In this document: positions 1 through 8,300 of the stretch, in pieces
Layout: the number at the start of each line of letters is the position of its first letter
How positions within the stretch are numbered: position 1 is the stretch's first letter
Source of the DNA: DHVE2 group archaeon
Lineage (GTDB): Archaea > Thermoplasmatota > Thermoplasmata > Thermoplasmatales > Aciduliprofundaceae
Reading direction: 5' to 3'
NCBI GenBank assembly: GCA_015520975.1
Contig: WAOZ01000175.1
Coordinates: 1-9,395 of the forward strand
DNA: 9,395 nucleotides
Notes under the pieces: model-generated
What the model saw: only the letters and a program-made list of their open reading frames with translations
Databases searched by the model: none
Told to the model about the DNA's origin: nothing
Program-made: the position numbers and the translations under genes

Positions 1-3000
1 GAAAATATTTGTATAACCTCTCACTGGTTGTTAATGTGCTTGAGAGGTACCTCAGAGAGTACGGTCTTTCATCGGACAAAATAAAAACCCTATGTGATTA
101 TTTTCCAAATGTAGGGGATTTTATATCTTCTGAAAGCTATCAGATTGCCGCTGTAGCCGGCATAAGTATAGATGAGGCTGGAAAAATAAAAGATTTCGTT
201 AAAAGTAAAACTGCAAAGAAAGGTATTGGCAAAGATTTTCTTCATAGATGGGGAAAAACCGTTGCGGAGGAGAACCTCAGAAAAACTTACGAGGAGTATG
301 AAAAACTCACAAAACTCTATCCCAGATCTCCAACCGTATGGCAGATTAAGGGAGAGCTCCTGGAAAAGATGGGAAAATATTCCGATGCGAAAAATGCGTA
401 CCGCAAAGCATATCAACTATATCTTCAAAAAGGTCAGATCCCACCCGCAGAAGTTGAAGAAAAATTGAAAGGAAAAACTTACAAATTCAAAGTAAACGGT
501 AACGGATTTGGGCTTATAAATGGACTGGGCTTATCCAACGGCATAGGTTCGGTGAACGGATACAAAAACGGATTTAAAAACGGAATAATCAACGGTGGAG
601 GACTCGTGAACGGTGCATCTGATGTTCCGCCATCTCAAAGAAAGAGAAGACGCGGTGGACCGAGCATAACAAGGTTTTTCATTACAATGGGTCTGGTTGC
701 GCTCATTTTATTTGCACCTCTTCTTGGACTGTTCCTGTTTCAAGAGCATACGGTTTTCAGAGTGGATGGCAACTTTGGGGAATGGAAAGATGTCAAGGCG
801 TATTACGATGCCTATGAAGATACGCGCGCACCCATAGATATAAAACTCCTCAAGTTCCATCTTGAAGAACAGCGCCTGTTCTTTTTCATCGAATTTTCGA
901 AGGGAATGTTCTCCAACGCCAGCGGTATATACATTTTCCTCGATGTAGATATGTCCTCAAAAACAGGATATCTTGTAGACGGTATAGGCGCTGAATACAT
1001 GGTGGAAATATACGGATGGAACAATACAATACACGGCAAAAATCTATACTTTTTCAACTCCACAGACCAAAATGAATTTTCGGGATTCAAATATATGACA
1101 TCCATCCCGGCCATATTTGAAAACGATAAAATTGAAGGAGAGATTCCCGTAAAGATATACAATTTCAGAGCGGTTGCAGTGTCCACCAATTACGCGGGAA
1201 GCGAGGATATCGCAGGATGTCCGAAGTATGGTCCCGGAGATGCTCTGATTGTTGAGAGAAATGAAACGGGCACTCTTCCCATCGGAATATCCTCTTCCGT
1301 TTTGAAAATGCAGATTTACACTTACGGCAGAAAAATTTTGATCAACAACATAACCTTCGGATTCGAAGGCACAGCAAATCCGATGGAGATAACAAGAATT
1401 GCGCTTTACGCAGATAACGGAGATGGTGTGTTTATTGAAAGAGATGACAGGTACATAACCTCGGACTGGAGATACAATACAAACGGAGACATATATTTCC
1501 CTGATCTCTCCTTAAGTACTAAAAACGCCACATTATTCCTGGTGATCACTCCTTCCGCACAGTATCTAAATCAGAAGACGATAATGTTCTACATAAAATC
1601 CGTAAACGCTTCCATACCAATTTATGTCCAGAATGAAATTGAAGAAGCATTGTACATCGGCTCCATTCCGCAGGCTCCAATCATAGATGGTTCGTTCGAT
1701 GACTGGAAAATAAAGAAATCGGATTCTGCGGGGGATGTTCGCTCACCGAGCGGTGCTATAGAATATATGCAGGATCCGAATATAGATATTGTATCGTATT
1801 CGGCGTATTATGAATCATCCGCACTATTTTACATTGCGATCAGAGGAGAAATCCTCGGGGGACAGGATTCGCCTGTGGTAAGAATGCCCACTTTACCTGA
1901 CAGTGACCACGACGGTGTGCCGGACGAGTTTGATCCGTACCCGCACGATTTCAACAACGACGGCATCCCGGACAACGAGAGTTATGTGGTTGTGGACGGG
2001 AAAAAGTTGCCGGATGTGGACGGAGATGGCATACCGGACTATCCATACGGCCCCGATATGTGGCTCAACACAACCATACCCTCCTGGTTCCCCAAACCCT
2101 ACGCCGGGCGCACAGTGCACAGATACATAGGCCCGGTGCCGATAAAGAAAATATACGGCATGGATACACTCCGCATATATATGAACACAGATAACAACGC
2201 ATCCACAGGCTTTTCACTGCCGCAGTACAGAATCGGCGCTGATTACATGGTTGAGATTTACGGCAGAGACGGATATGCGGAAAATGCTTCTCTTTACAGA
2301 TACGAATCAGGGACATGGGTGTTTGTGAGACATATAAAATACGCCAGCGGCTATCATGAGATTGAACTGGATTCATCCGTTAATTCAACAACTGTAAATT
2401 CCGTGATAGTGCTATCCGACTGGGATGGGGACTGGGATATGAGCGATTCTCCGTTTTATGTGGGTGAGCCGCAAACAAGAGCTGTGCAGCAGTACAAGCA
2501 ACTTCACCTTCATTACAACGCCAACACAGAGGATCTGTATATGAACACCACTGCAGGCAACAATTCATATTACGCCCAGATATATCCTGGATATACTCTT
2601 AGCTGGGTTCAGGAGCCCCCATTTGTAAAGGAATTCAACATTTCCGGATATCCCATGGTGAGACTCTACCTTGAACCTAACATATTCGTGTGGGGGCCTT
2701 TCAGATTCATACCCGGCATGAATGTCACCCTTTGGGTATACAATGCCTCCACAGGATATCGATTGATAGGTTACGATTACAATCCAGACATATCCACAGC
2801 GGGATGGTATAATTTCACGATTTCCAACACCACGACGATAAAGCCGAATGAAAGTATAGTGGTAAATCTGACAGTGAGCGGATTCAGAAGCTCCATAAAT
2901 GTGTATTTCAACAACACCACCTATGACTCTCTTATCAATATTCCGACGGATACTTATGTGCATGTGGACTGGATTAAAAGTTACAATTCATCGGGAGAGA

Positions 3001-4961
3001 CATACCTGTTCCAATCTGGAGAAAATATAACTATAGAAGCCGAAGTTTCCGATCCATTTGGAAGTTACGATGTTGCAGGTGCAAATATAACCATAATGTA
3101 TCCCAACGGTACTTTATGGATTGAAAACCAAAGTATGAGTATGGAAAGCAGCACAAATGTCTATAATATATACTCTGCAAATTTCTCGTTGCCGGTAACT
3201 CCAGGAGTTTACACGGTTATAGTGTACGGCATCGAAAGCAACGGTGTGGTTTCTTCGGCTACATATAACTTCATCATCAGAAGCGAGGAAGGAGTGGCTC
3301 TTTATCCTGATCAAACCATTACTTCGCGCTCGGGAGAGAATGCCAGCGCCAATTTCACGCTTATCAACATAGGAAACATACCGGGAATTTTCAACATCAC
3401 GGCAACAAAGCCCACAGCCGCGTTTCCGTTTTATCTGTACATTAACGGATCTCTTGCCGCGTACGATTCTGACGGAGACGGACTCTGGGATTGGGTTAAC
3501 GCTTCCTGGGCATCGAACGGCACTGTGCAAGTGCATTTAGATGCTCTTCACTGGGTCACAATTACCGTGATAAAATCCGTTCCCGTGGGAAGCGAGGGCA
3601 AATCCGATGTCACCAATTTCAATGCCACTCTGAGCGATAATTCAAGCGTTTACGATATTGCAAAGCTGCGTATAAATGTGCCTTATCCATCTGTGAATAA
3701 GGTGCTTTATCTGAACGGTACAAACTCCCTCGCTGTGAAATACGGAGGAAATACCTCTCAGATTACGCTTTACAGCGGAGATACATATTCATGGACATTC
3801 CCTCAACTCTACTATTCGGTGAACATAACCAGTTATATACTGGCGCATCTGTACATAGATGCCGTCGCCTCACCCTGGAGCGGTGTGGCTATAAAAGCAT
3901 CGCTTTACTACGATACAACGCTGATTGGCTACGATGAAATAATAGGCTCCGGTGCGAGATGGTACAATTTCACGATCGTGCCCTCGGTCTCCATTATACC
4001 GGCGGGTGCCTCTATAACACTTACGGTGAGCATTCTGGGTGCAGGGGCATCCGCCACTTTCTATTACAACTCGTCTCAGTATCCGTCAAACATATCCATA
4101 CCAACAACGGATTACATAAAGATTAGAAATATTGCACTCTACAACGATTCTGGTGCACAGACCACTAATTTCTCTGCTGGAGAGAATGTGACCGTACGAA
4201 CTCTCATAACCTCACCATTCGGGTTGAAGGATATAGGTCCGGCATATCTCAATATAACGGCACCTGACGGATCCGCGGCTCTTGACTCACAGATTATGAG
4301 CCTCTATTCGGCATCAGGCGGTGCCAAGATATACACATACACCTATCATCTGAACACCAGCGCGTTATCCGGATACTGGACCGTCAGAATCGATTCACAT
4401 GACGACCCTGTGATCTATGTGAACGCCACAACCCAGTTTTTCGTGCCCTGGAATGTCACGATTTATCCTGATCACAACATAACCATCAATTATTCGTCCA
4501 GTTCGCAGAACATATCCTTCCAGCACACGATAGTGAACACCGGGCTTGGAGCAAATGTTTTTGAGATTAAAGCTACCTCAACAGCAGGCTATGAGGTGAA
4601 ACTATACATAGGCAATTCTCTGGCCGCAATAGACTACAACGGAGACGGCGTGTGGGACTGGGTAAACGCCTCGGATGATTTTGACGGTGATGGCGTGCCG
4701 GACACTGGATTGTTGCTCCCTGGCGAGTCGGTGAATATAACTTTAGTAATAACAGTACCTGCAAATGCGACCACAAATGATTCTGTTAGCGTTAATGTGT
4801 ATTCATTCCTCTCTCAATCAATAAGCGATACCGCTTACGATGAGATAAATATAGTACCCGAGTTTCAGAACATAGGAGCGGTTGCGGGAATAATTTTCAT
4901 TATTGGTGTAGGAATAAAAAGAAGAAGGAGATTTATTCTCTCCTCATCTCAATCTCAATAG
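1..4961 (+). CDS. Giant membrane-anchored, multidomain archaeal surface protein (5' partial)
   Basis: I do not recognise a named family for the whole protein. The first possible start is a TTG at 9, but no ribosome site precedes it and the frame is open to base 1, so the true start probably lies outside; numbering here is from that TTG (1650 residues). Residues 25-65 look like a helix-hairpin-helix pair (AAVAGIS turn), and 86-141 like a TPR helical hairpin (W111, G115, A127, Y131, A134 at consensus spacing). Residues 163-202 are Asn-Gly repeats, followed by a basic RKRRR stretch and a membrane helix (223-244), so the head should be cytoplasmic. Outside are two CBM9/DOMON-like domains (249-420, 553-815), a beta-rich segment between them (about 425-550), two tandem ~390-residue modules (829-1222, 1229-1615) and a PEF-type tail (1617-1650). 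Roughly 55 N-X-S/T sequons suit a glycosylated exterior. A surface-layer, adhesin or sensor role is inference; the TAG stop is at 4959. Confidence 0.85.
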   Translation, partial: KYLYNLSLVVNVLERYLREYGLSSDKIKTLCDYFPNVGDFISSESYQIAAVAGISIDEAGKIKDFVKSKTAKKGIGKDFLHRWGKTVAEENLRKTYEEYEKLTKLYPRSPTVWQIKGELLEKMGKYSDAKNAYRKAYQLYLQKGQIPPAEVEEKLKGKTYKFKVNGNGFGLINGLGLSNGIGSVNGYKNGFKNGIINGGGLVNGASDVPPSQRKRRRGGPSITRFFITMGLVALILFAPLLGLFLFQEHTVFRVDGNFGEWKDVKAYYDAYEDTRAPIDIKLLKFHLEEQRLFFFIEFSKGMFSNASGIYIFLDVDMSSKTGYLVDGIGAEYMVEIYGWNNTIHGKNLYFFNSTDQNEFSGFKYMTSIPAIFENDKIEGEIPVKIYNFRAVAVSTNYAGSEDIAGCPKYGPGDALIVERNETGTLPIGISSSVLKMQIYTYGRKILINNITFGFEGTANPMEITRIALYADNGDGVFIERDDRYITSDWRYNTNGDIYFPDLSLSTKNATLFLVITPSAQYLNQKTIMFYIKSVNASIPIYVQNEIEEALYIGSIPQAPIIDGSFDDWKIKKSDSAGDVRSPSGAIEYMQDPNIDIVSYSAYYESSALFYIAIRGEILGGQDSPVVRMPTLPDSDHDGVPDEFDPYPHDFNNDGIPDNESYVVVDGKKLPDVDGDGIPDYPYGPDMWLNTTIPSWFPKPYAGRTVHRYIGPVPIKKIYGMDTLRIYMNTDNNASTGFSLPQYRIGADYMVEIYGRDGYAENASLYRYESGTWVFVRHIKYASGYHEIELDSSVNSTTVNSVIVLSDWDGDWDMSDSPFYVGEPQTRAVQQYKQLHLHYNANTEDLYMNTTAGNNSYYAQIYPGYTLSWVQEPPFVKEFNISGYPMVRLYLEPNIFVWGPFRFIPGMNVTLWVYNASTGYRLIGYDYNPDISTAGWYNFTISNTTTIKPNESIVVNLTVSGFRSSINVYFNNTTYDSLINIPTDTYVHVDWIKSYNSSGETYLFQSGENITIEAEVSDPFGSYDVAGANITIMYPNGTLWIENQSMSMESSTNVYNIYSANFSLPVTPGVYTVIVYGIESNGVVSSATYNFIIRSEEGVALYPDQTITSRSGENASANFTLINIGNIPGIFNITATKPTAAFPFYLYINGSLAAYDSDGDGLWDWVNASWASNGTVQVHLDALHWVTITVIKSVPVGSEGKSDVTNFNATLSDNSSVYDIAKLRINVPYPSVNKVLYLNGTNSLAVKYGGNTSQITLYSGDTYSWTFPQLYYSVNITSYILAHLYIDAVASPWSGVAIKASLYYDTTLIGYDEIIGSGARWYNFTIVPSVSIIPAGASITLTVSILGAGASATFYYNSSQYPSNISIPTTDYIKIRNIALYNDSGAQTTNFSAGENVTVRTLITSPFGLKDIGPAYLNITAPDGSAALDSQIMSLYSASGGAKIYTYTYHLNTSALSGYWTVRIDSHDDPVIYVNATTQFFVPWNVTIYPDHNITINYSSSSQNISFQHTIVNTGLGANVFEIKATSTAGYEVKLYIGNSLAAIDYNGDGVWDWVNASDDFDGDGVPDTGLLLPGESVNITLVITVPANATTNDSVSVNVYSFLSQSISDTAYDEINIVPEFQNIGAVAGIIFIIGVGIKRRRRFILSSSQSQ
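495..614 (+). repeat. Asn-Gly dipeptide repeat linker inside the surface protein
   Basis: Nine Asn-Gly pairs occur in 40 residues (163-202), spaced irregularly by Gly and hydrophobic residues. In the DNA this shows as repeated aacgg-like units. It lies between the cytoplasmic helical head and the basic residues that precede the membrane helix, so it probably acts as a flexible cytoplasmic tether. The repeated DNA units suggest growth by slippage. Confidence 0.75.
1896..2039 (+). other. Thrombospondin-3-like calcium-binding loops inserted in the second CBM9-like domain
   Basis: Residues 630-677 carry three Asp-rich loops ending in G-(V/I)-P-D: D633-H-D-G-V-P-D639, D647-F-N-N-D-G-I-P-D655 and D669-V-D-G-D-G-I-P-D677. 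This spacing of acidic residues is that of thrombospondin type 3 / EF-hand-like calcium loops. The first CBM9-like domain (249-420) runs straight from its F-I-E-F strand to the D312-V-D-M strand. In the second domain, about 90 residues including these loops separate the equivalent strands (the second restarts near M725-N-T-D). Calcium binding is inferred from the motif. Confidence 0.75.
2493..3674 (+). repeat. Extracellular module 1 of a tandem pair (surface protein residues 829-1222)
   Basis: This stretch aligns by eye with the following module. Shared landmarks in order are a W-Y-N-F-T-I strand (W933), a F-x-S/A-G-E-N-(I/V)-T strand followed by S-P-F-G or D-P-F-G, a (V/I)-x-(L/I)-Y-P-D strand, and the loop D1153-S-D-G-D-G-L-W-D-W-V-N-A-S, then a COG1470/CARDB-like strand pattern. 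The content suggests Ig-like beta sandwiches with a Ca-type loop. The two DNA copies have diverged clearly, so the duplication is old. Confidence 0.7.
3693..4853 (+). repeat. Extracellular module 2 of a tandem pair (surface protein residues 1229-1615)
   Basis: This is the second copy of the ~390-residue module. The matching W-Y-N-F-T-I (W1318) lies 385 residues after that of copy 1, and the Asp loop D1542-Y-N-G-D-G-V-W-D-W-V-N-A-S lies 389 residues after its counterpart. Copy 2 has a second Asp loop (D1557-F-D-G-D-G-V-P-D1565) where copy 1 has a short S-W-A-S-N-G turn, so the copies have diverged in likely metal-site number. Confidence 0.7.
4857..4958 (+). other. PEF-CTERM-like C-terminal tail of the surface protein
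   Basis: The tail reads P1617-E-F, a hydrophobic stretch of about 16 residues (I1622-I1636), then K-R-R-R-R. This tripartite form matches the PEF-CTERM signals of archaeal surface proteins, which are thought to be handled by an archaeosortase. Nine further residues (1642-1650) follow the Arg cluster. Whether the tail is cut or simply stays as a second membrane anchor cannot be told here, and no sortase gene is in the window. Confidence 0.65.
4911..4944 (-). terminator. Probable intrinsic terminator of alba
   Basis: On the minus strand a 6-bp stem, AGGAGA (4944-4939) with TCTCCT (4931-4926), closes a 7-base loop. It is followed at once by the T-rich run TCTTCTTTTTATT (4925-4913). The TAA stop of alba (4935-4933) sits in the loop. 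A hairpin followed by a T tract is a credible stop signal, and archaeal termination depends mostly on the T tract. The same bases encode the Arg cluster and tail of the surface protein on the other strand. Confidence 0.55.
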
Positions 4962-5205
4962 AGGAGACGTTTGTCTCACCTTTATCGCTCTGCAGGGTTT
5001 CTGTGCCAATGGTTATGTTCCCATATTTCAGGGTTGGCACAAACCTGTTGCGCACGATCTCCGCGACATCGACTGCCTTGCTTATTGCTTTGCCTCTTGC
5101 CTTCAACACGACGCTGTTCGCGCCGCTGTTAAACTGGGTCACTACTGCAAGCACATAGTTCATGGTCGGTTTTTTTCCAACGAATACAACGTTTTCCTCT
5201 GCCAT
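4933..5205 (-). CDS. albA: DNA/RNA-binding chromatin protein Alba
   Basis: The 90-residue product is a full-length Alba (Sac10b/Ssh10b family), the dimeric archaeal chromatin protein that coats DNA and also binds RNA. Family hallmarks are present: N-V-V-F-V-G-K11-K12-P at the N-terminus (the Lys pair corresponds to K16/K17 of Sulfolobus Alba), M-N-Y-V-L-A, then K-A-R37-G-K39-A-I-S-K-A-V-D, E-I-V-R-N-R-F55 and the closing S-S-I-E-I-E strand. F55 matches the Phe used in dimer-dimer contacts. The ATG at 5205 is fixed by an AGGAGG nine bases upstream. The gene has its own TATA box, lies 108 bases downstream of the RND gene on the same strand, and its last 29 bases overlap the 3' end of the convergent surface-protein gene. 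Identification is firm; Lys acetylation control is known for the family only. Confidence 0.97.
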   Translation of the reverse strand: MAEENVVFVGKKPTMNYVLAVVTQFNSGANSVVLKARGKAISKAVDVAEIVRNRFVPTLKYGNITIGTETLQSDKGETNVSSIEIEMRRE

Positions 5206-5214
5206 TTTTCATCG

Positions 5215-5220
5215 CCTCCT
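5215..5220 (-). promoter_or_regulatory. Shine-Dalgarno site of alba
   Basis: AGGAGG on the minus strand lies nine bases before the ATG at 5205. A nearer out-of-frame ATG at 5212-5210 is ruled out because only the 5205 start gives the conserved Alba N-terminus. The perfect match to the 16S anti-SD suggests a strongly translated leadered mRNA. Confidence 0.85.
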
Positions 5221-5256
5221 TTTTGTTGTTTGGGCAATTGTTGTATTGTGTTTCCG

Positions 5257-5264
5257 TATTTATA
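5257..5264 (-). promoter_or_regulatory. TATA box of the alba promoter
   Basis: The minus strand carries TATAAATA with a purine-rich flank (GTAAGG) just upstream where the BRE would lie. Transcription should begin about 25 bases downstream, near 5233-5237, giving a leader of about 30 bases that contains the Shine-Dalgarno site. This suggests alba is transcribed independently of the upstream RND gene. The rest of the 108-base spacer (5206-5313) shows no other clear signal, and there is no T-rich stop after the RND gene. Confidence 0.7.
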
Positions 5265-5313
5265 CCTTACTCCTATCTTCCCTTGAATGCGCATCCGAGA
5301 CATCGTCATCGAC

Positions 5314-8300
5314 TCACTCTTCATCCACTTCACTCTCAGACTGATTTTTTCTCTCCCTGTACTTAGCCCACAGATACAGGAATGTTGGCAGAATGAACAC
5401 CGATAACAGGAAACTGTAAAGTATAGATAATCCTGCTATTTCACCAAACTGCTTTATTGGATCCATTGTCGAGAGTATAAGCGTGCCGAAAGCGGCCATC
5501 GTGGTGGTGGATGCGCCGAATATAGAAGTCCCTGTATGCCGCAGCGTTTTTCGTATGGCATCCTCCACACTGCTCTCCCTGTCCCTGTCCTCAAGGAATC
5601 TATGTGTTATGTGGATCGCATATGTTATACCGAGCCCTATAGTCAGCGAAGTATCCGTGATCGTCATAGCATTAAAATTTATGCCAAGTGCAAACATGGT
5701 GCCCATAATCCATATGAAAGCCAGAGTCACCGGAAGCGAGGTTATTATACCGAGCACGATGCTGCGCTTCTGATAGAAGAATATCGCCGTAAGCAGAATG
5801 TATGAGACTGCTATTGTTATTATAACCGAGTTCCATTCGGATTCCTTGAGAGATTCCATAATGTGGTATGTCAGCACTCCAGCGCCCGTGGGTATCGCCT
5901 GCAATCCAGCATCTTTCAGCGGCTTTGCATCAGCCTGCAACTGCTCATAAATCACTTTATTTTCAGAATCGGTACTGGCTGTGCTGGGCACCACTATGAG
6001 CATGGCATCGTAAGTATCCCCTCTCTTATGAAGCACATATCGAGCTTCATCGGTGTGAGCATAAAGCCAGTTGTAAATCTCCGTTATATTCCTGTCAGGC
6101 AATCCGTCTCCGTTTGTATCGCTGTCCACGACCATCTGATAGAAAGTGGTGTTTTTCTCCTTCCACTCATTTATAAGGGTGGTGATGCTCTGGCATTTCG
6201 AGTACTGAACATACTCATCATCTTTGATGTTATCCATCGTGCGTTTAACCGCCAAGAGCGTCTCCGACGATGTGAGATTGCCCTTTATGAGAATGTAGTT
6301 GTTGTTCATACCTGTGTTGTTGAAATTATCGGACATAAACTGAATCGTATCTGCAACCGCCATATCGTGTGGTATGAAATCGTTCATATTGAAGCCCGTT
6401 TGAAGCTGCATCGCTCCGTAGGCAGAAATTATCGTTATTATTAGAACCACAGTGATCACACCTTTCCAGTGATGCTCTGCGCCCACGGCACCGAGCGCCA
6501 TGAACTTGTTGATCGCAACGACCCCAGAACCCTCTCTCTTTTTCTCCTTTTTAATTTTCAGAGTACCCTTTTTCTCGCGTCTGCCATCTATGAGGATCTT
6601 CACCGCGGGTACAAAGGTGGTGAAAATTATGAATGCTGCTATTATTCCCACCGCATTCATTATGCCGAAACTGTAAATAGGAGGGAGCGGGGAGGATACA
6701 TTGGATAGAAACGCCACCACAGTGGTTATTGTCGCGAGTATGAGCGCCATACCCAGATGGGTGATCATCTCTTTCATAGAGGTTTTAACATCCTTGCCTT
6801 TTCTCAGTTCTTCGCGGTATCTCAGTATCGAGTGTATGCCGTAATCAATACCCAAGCCGACAATCAGTATGGCAACGGTGGTATCGATCTGGTTGAATGT
6901 ATAACCCATCATAACTCCGAAGCCGTATGCCCACATTATCGCCATGCCTATGCCCAGCAATCCAAGAGCGGTATCAATAGGACTTCTCAAAGTTATGGCG
7001 AGTATTATTATAACCAGAAGAATGGATATGGGTAGCAGCACACCCATCGTCTCCTTGCTTCCCACATCACCGGCCTTTGCGATGTAAGTCAGCGACATAA
7101 CTCTTATGCTCGAATGCGGAGAATTCTCTTTGACTATGGTTTCAATGGTACTCTCAACATCGTAGATTCTGTTCATGTGCTCCGAAGAGCTCTCTCCGGG
7201 TAACCATGTGGAATTGATCATTACCAGCATCATAGCCGCTTTTGCATACGCGCCGTCAAAATCTTTTGAAAACATCGTCGGCAGGCTCTCCTGCATATTT
7301 TTTATGCCATAATAGAGGTTCGTGAGCATCGGCAGATTCTTTTTAAACTCGTCCATTCCCGAAACGGCCTGAGTGAGGTTGGTAGTGATGTTGGAATACA
7401 TTGCAATTGAGTTTTTCACACTTTCATTGGAAGTGGTATTGTACACAAACCATGTGCCGTTGAGAATATCATTCATCAGCGCCAGAATGTTATTCATATC
7501 CGATCCGGTTGTGTTCAGGACAGTTAGCGTGGTATTGACCGTGCTGTTGAGCGATGACGGATTATAGGTCTGTATTTTATTTATTGTTGAGACTATATCC
7601 TCGTTGCTCATATTTTCAAGATAGTTCAGTTTCTCCGAAGGACACATATCCGGGTTAAATGATATGTTTTCTGGCGCGTTCATACCGCTGAAATTCATAT
7701 CAAATGATGGCGGTGAGTTCATAAGCGCAGTCTCGCGTAAAAACATGTCCTGAAGCGCTTCTTTATAGGTATCAGCCACGGGCTGTGAAAATCCATCTTT
7801 GAGAGCGTAGAATAATCCAAACATATCGGTGCCACCGCTTGCGGATGCGTTCGCATTCATCATCGCAGTTTCAGAGTTGTAAATGTTCACGGTGGCCGTT
7901 CCAACAGGTGGCGCTGAAGTTCTTAGGACATAATCCAAGTCCATAAGAGCGTTATTGAACCACTGTACAAACGGTGTGTTTAAAGCATTCATCGCGTTTC
8001 TTATCTCTGCGAGCGTCTCTTGCATCTGATGATTCGTGCTGTTCAGCATATTTTTCAGATATTCTATCTCACCTGTGGTGTTTGATACGGTGTTGTTAGT
8101 GAGTATTTTGTACTTTATATCGGTGAGAGTGTAATTAACACCGACGCTTCCGTAATAGGAATTTATGTACCCTTCACAGCCCTGCTGCGTGGCATTCGCT
8201 TCGTACATCGTATCGTAAAACAGGTTTTCTTCCATTAACCACTCGTTTAGGGTTTGGTTGAAAATCAGCAGCATATCTCTCCAGTCGCCCGTGGAATACT

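Noticed and set aside
9..11. TTG as the start of the surface protein
   Set aside because: Possible, but only 8 bases are visible upstream, these are in-frame sense codons, and no ribosome site is seen; treated as a 5' partial gene.
3114..3536. 140-residue minus-strand open frame antisense to the surface protein
   Set aside because: The plus-strand frame has clear module repeats here; the antisense product is compositionally odd and lacks a start signal.
4964..4977. Inverted repeat GAGAC-GTTT-GTCTC just after the surface-gene stop
   Set aside because: The stem is only 5 bp, has no following T tract on the plus strand, and lies in conserved alba codons, so it may be chance; not called as a terminator.
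5206..5313. Terminator for the RND gene in the spacer before alba
   Set aside because: No hairpin with a T tract and no run of five or more T occurs on the minus strand after the TGA, so read-through into alba remains possible.
5863..6444. 193-residue plus-strand open frame
   Set aside because: It lies wholly within the well-supported RND coding region on the opposite strand, and its translation shows no domain or membrane pattern; it is a shadow.
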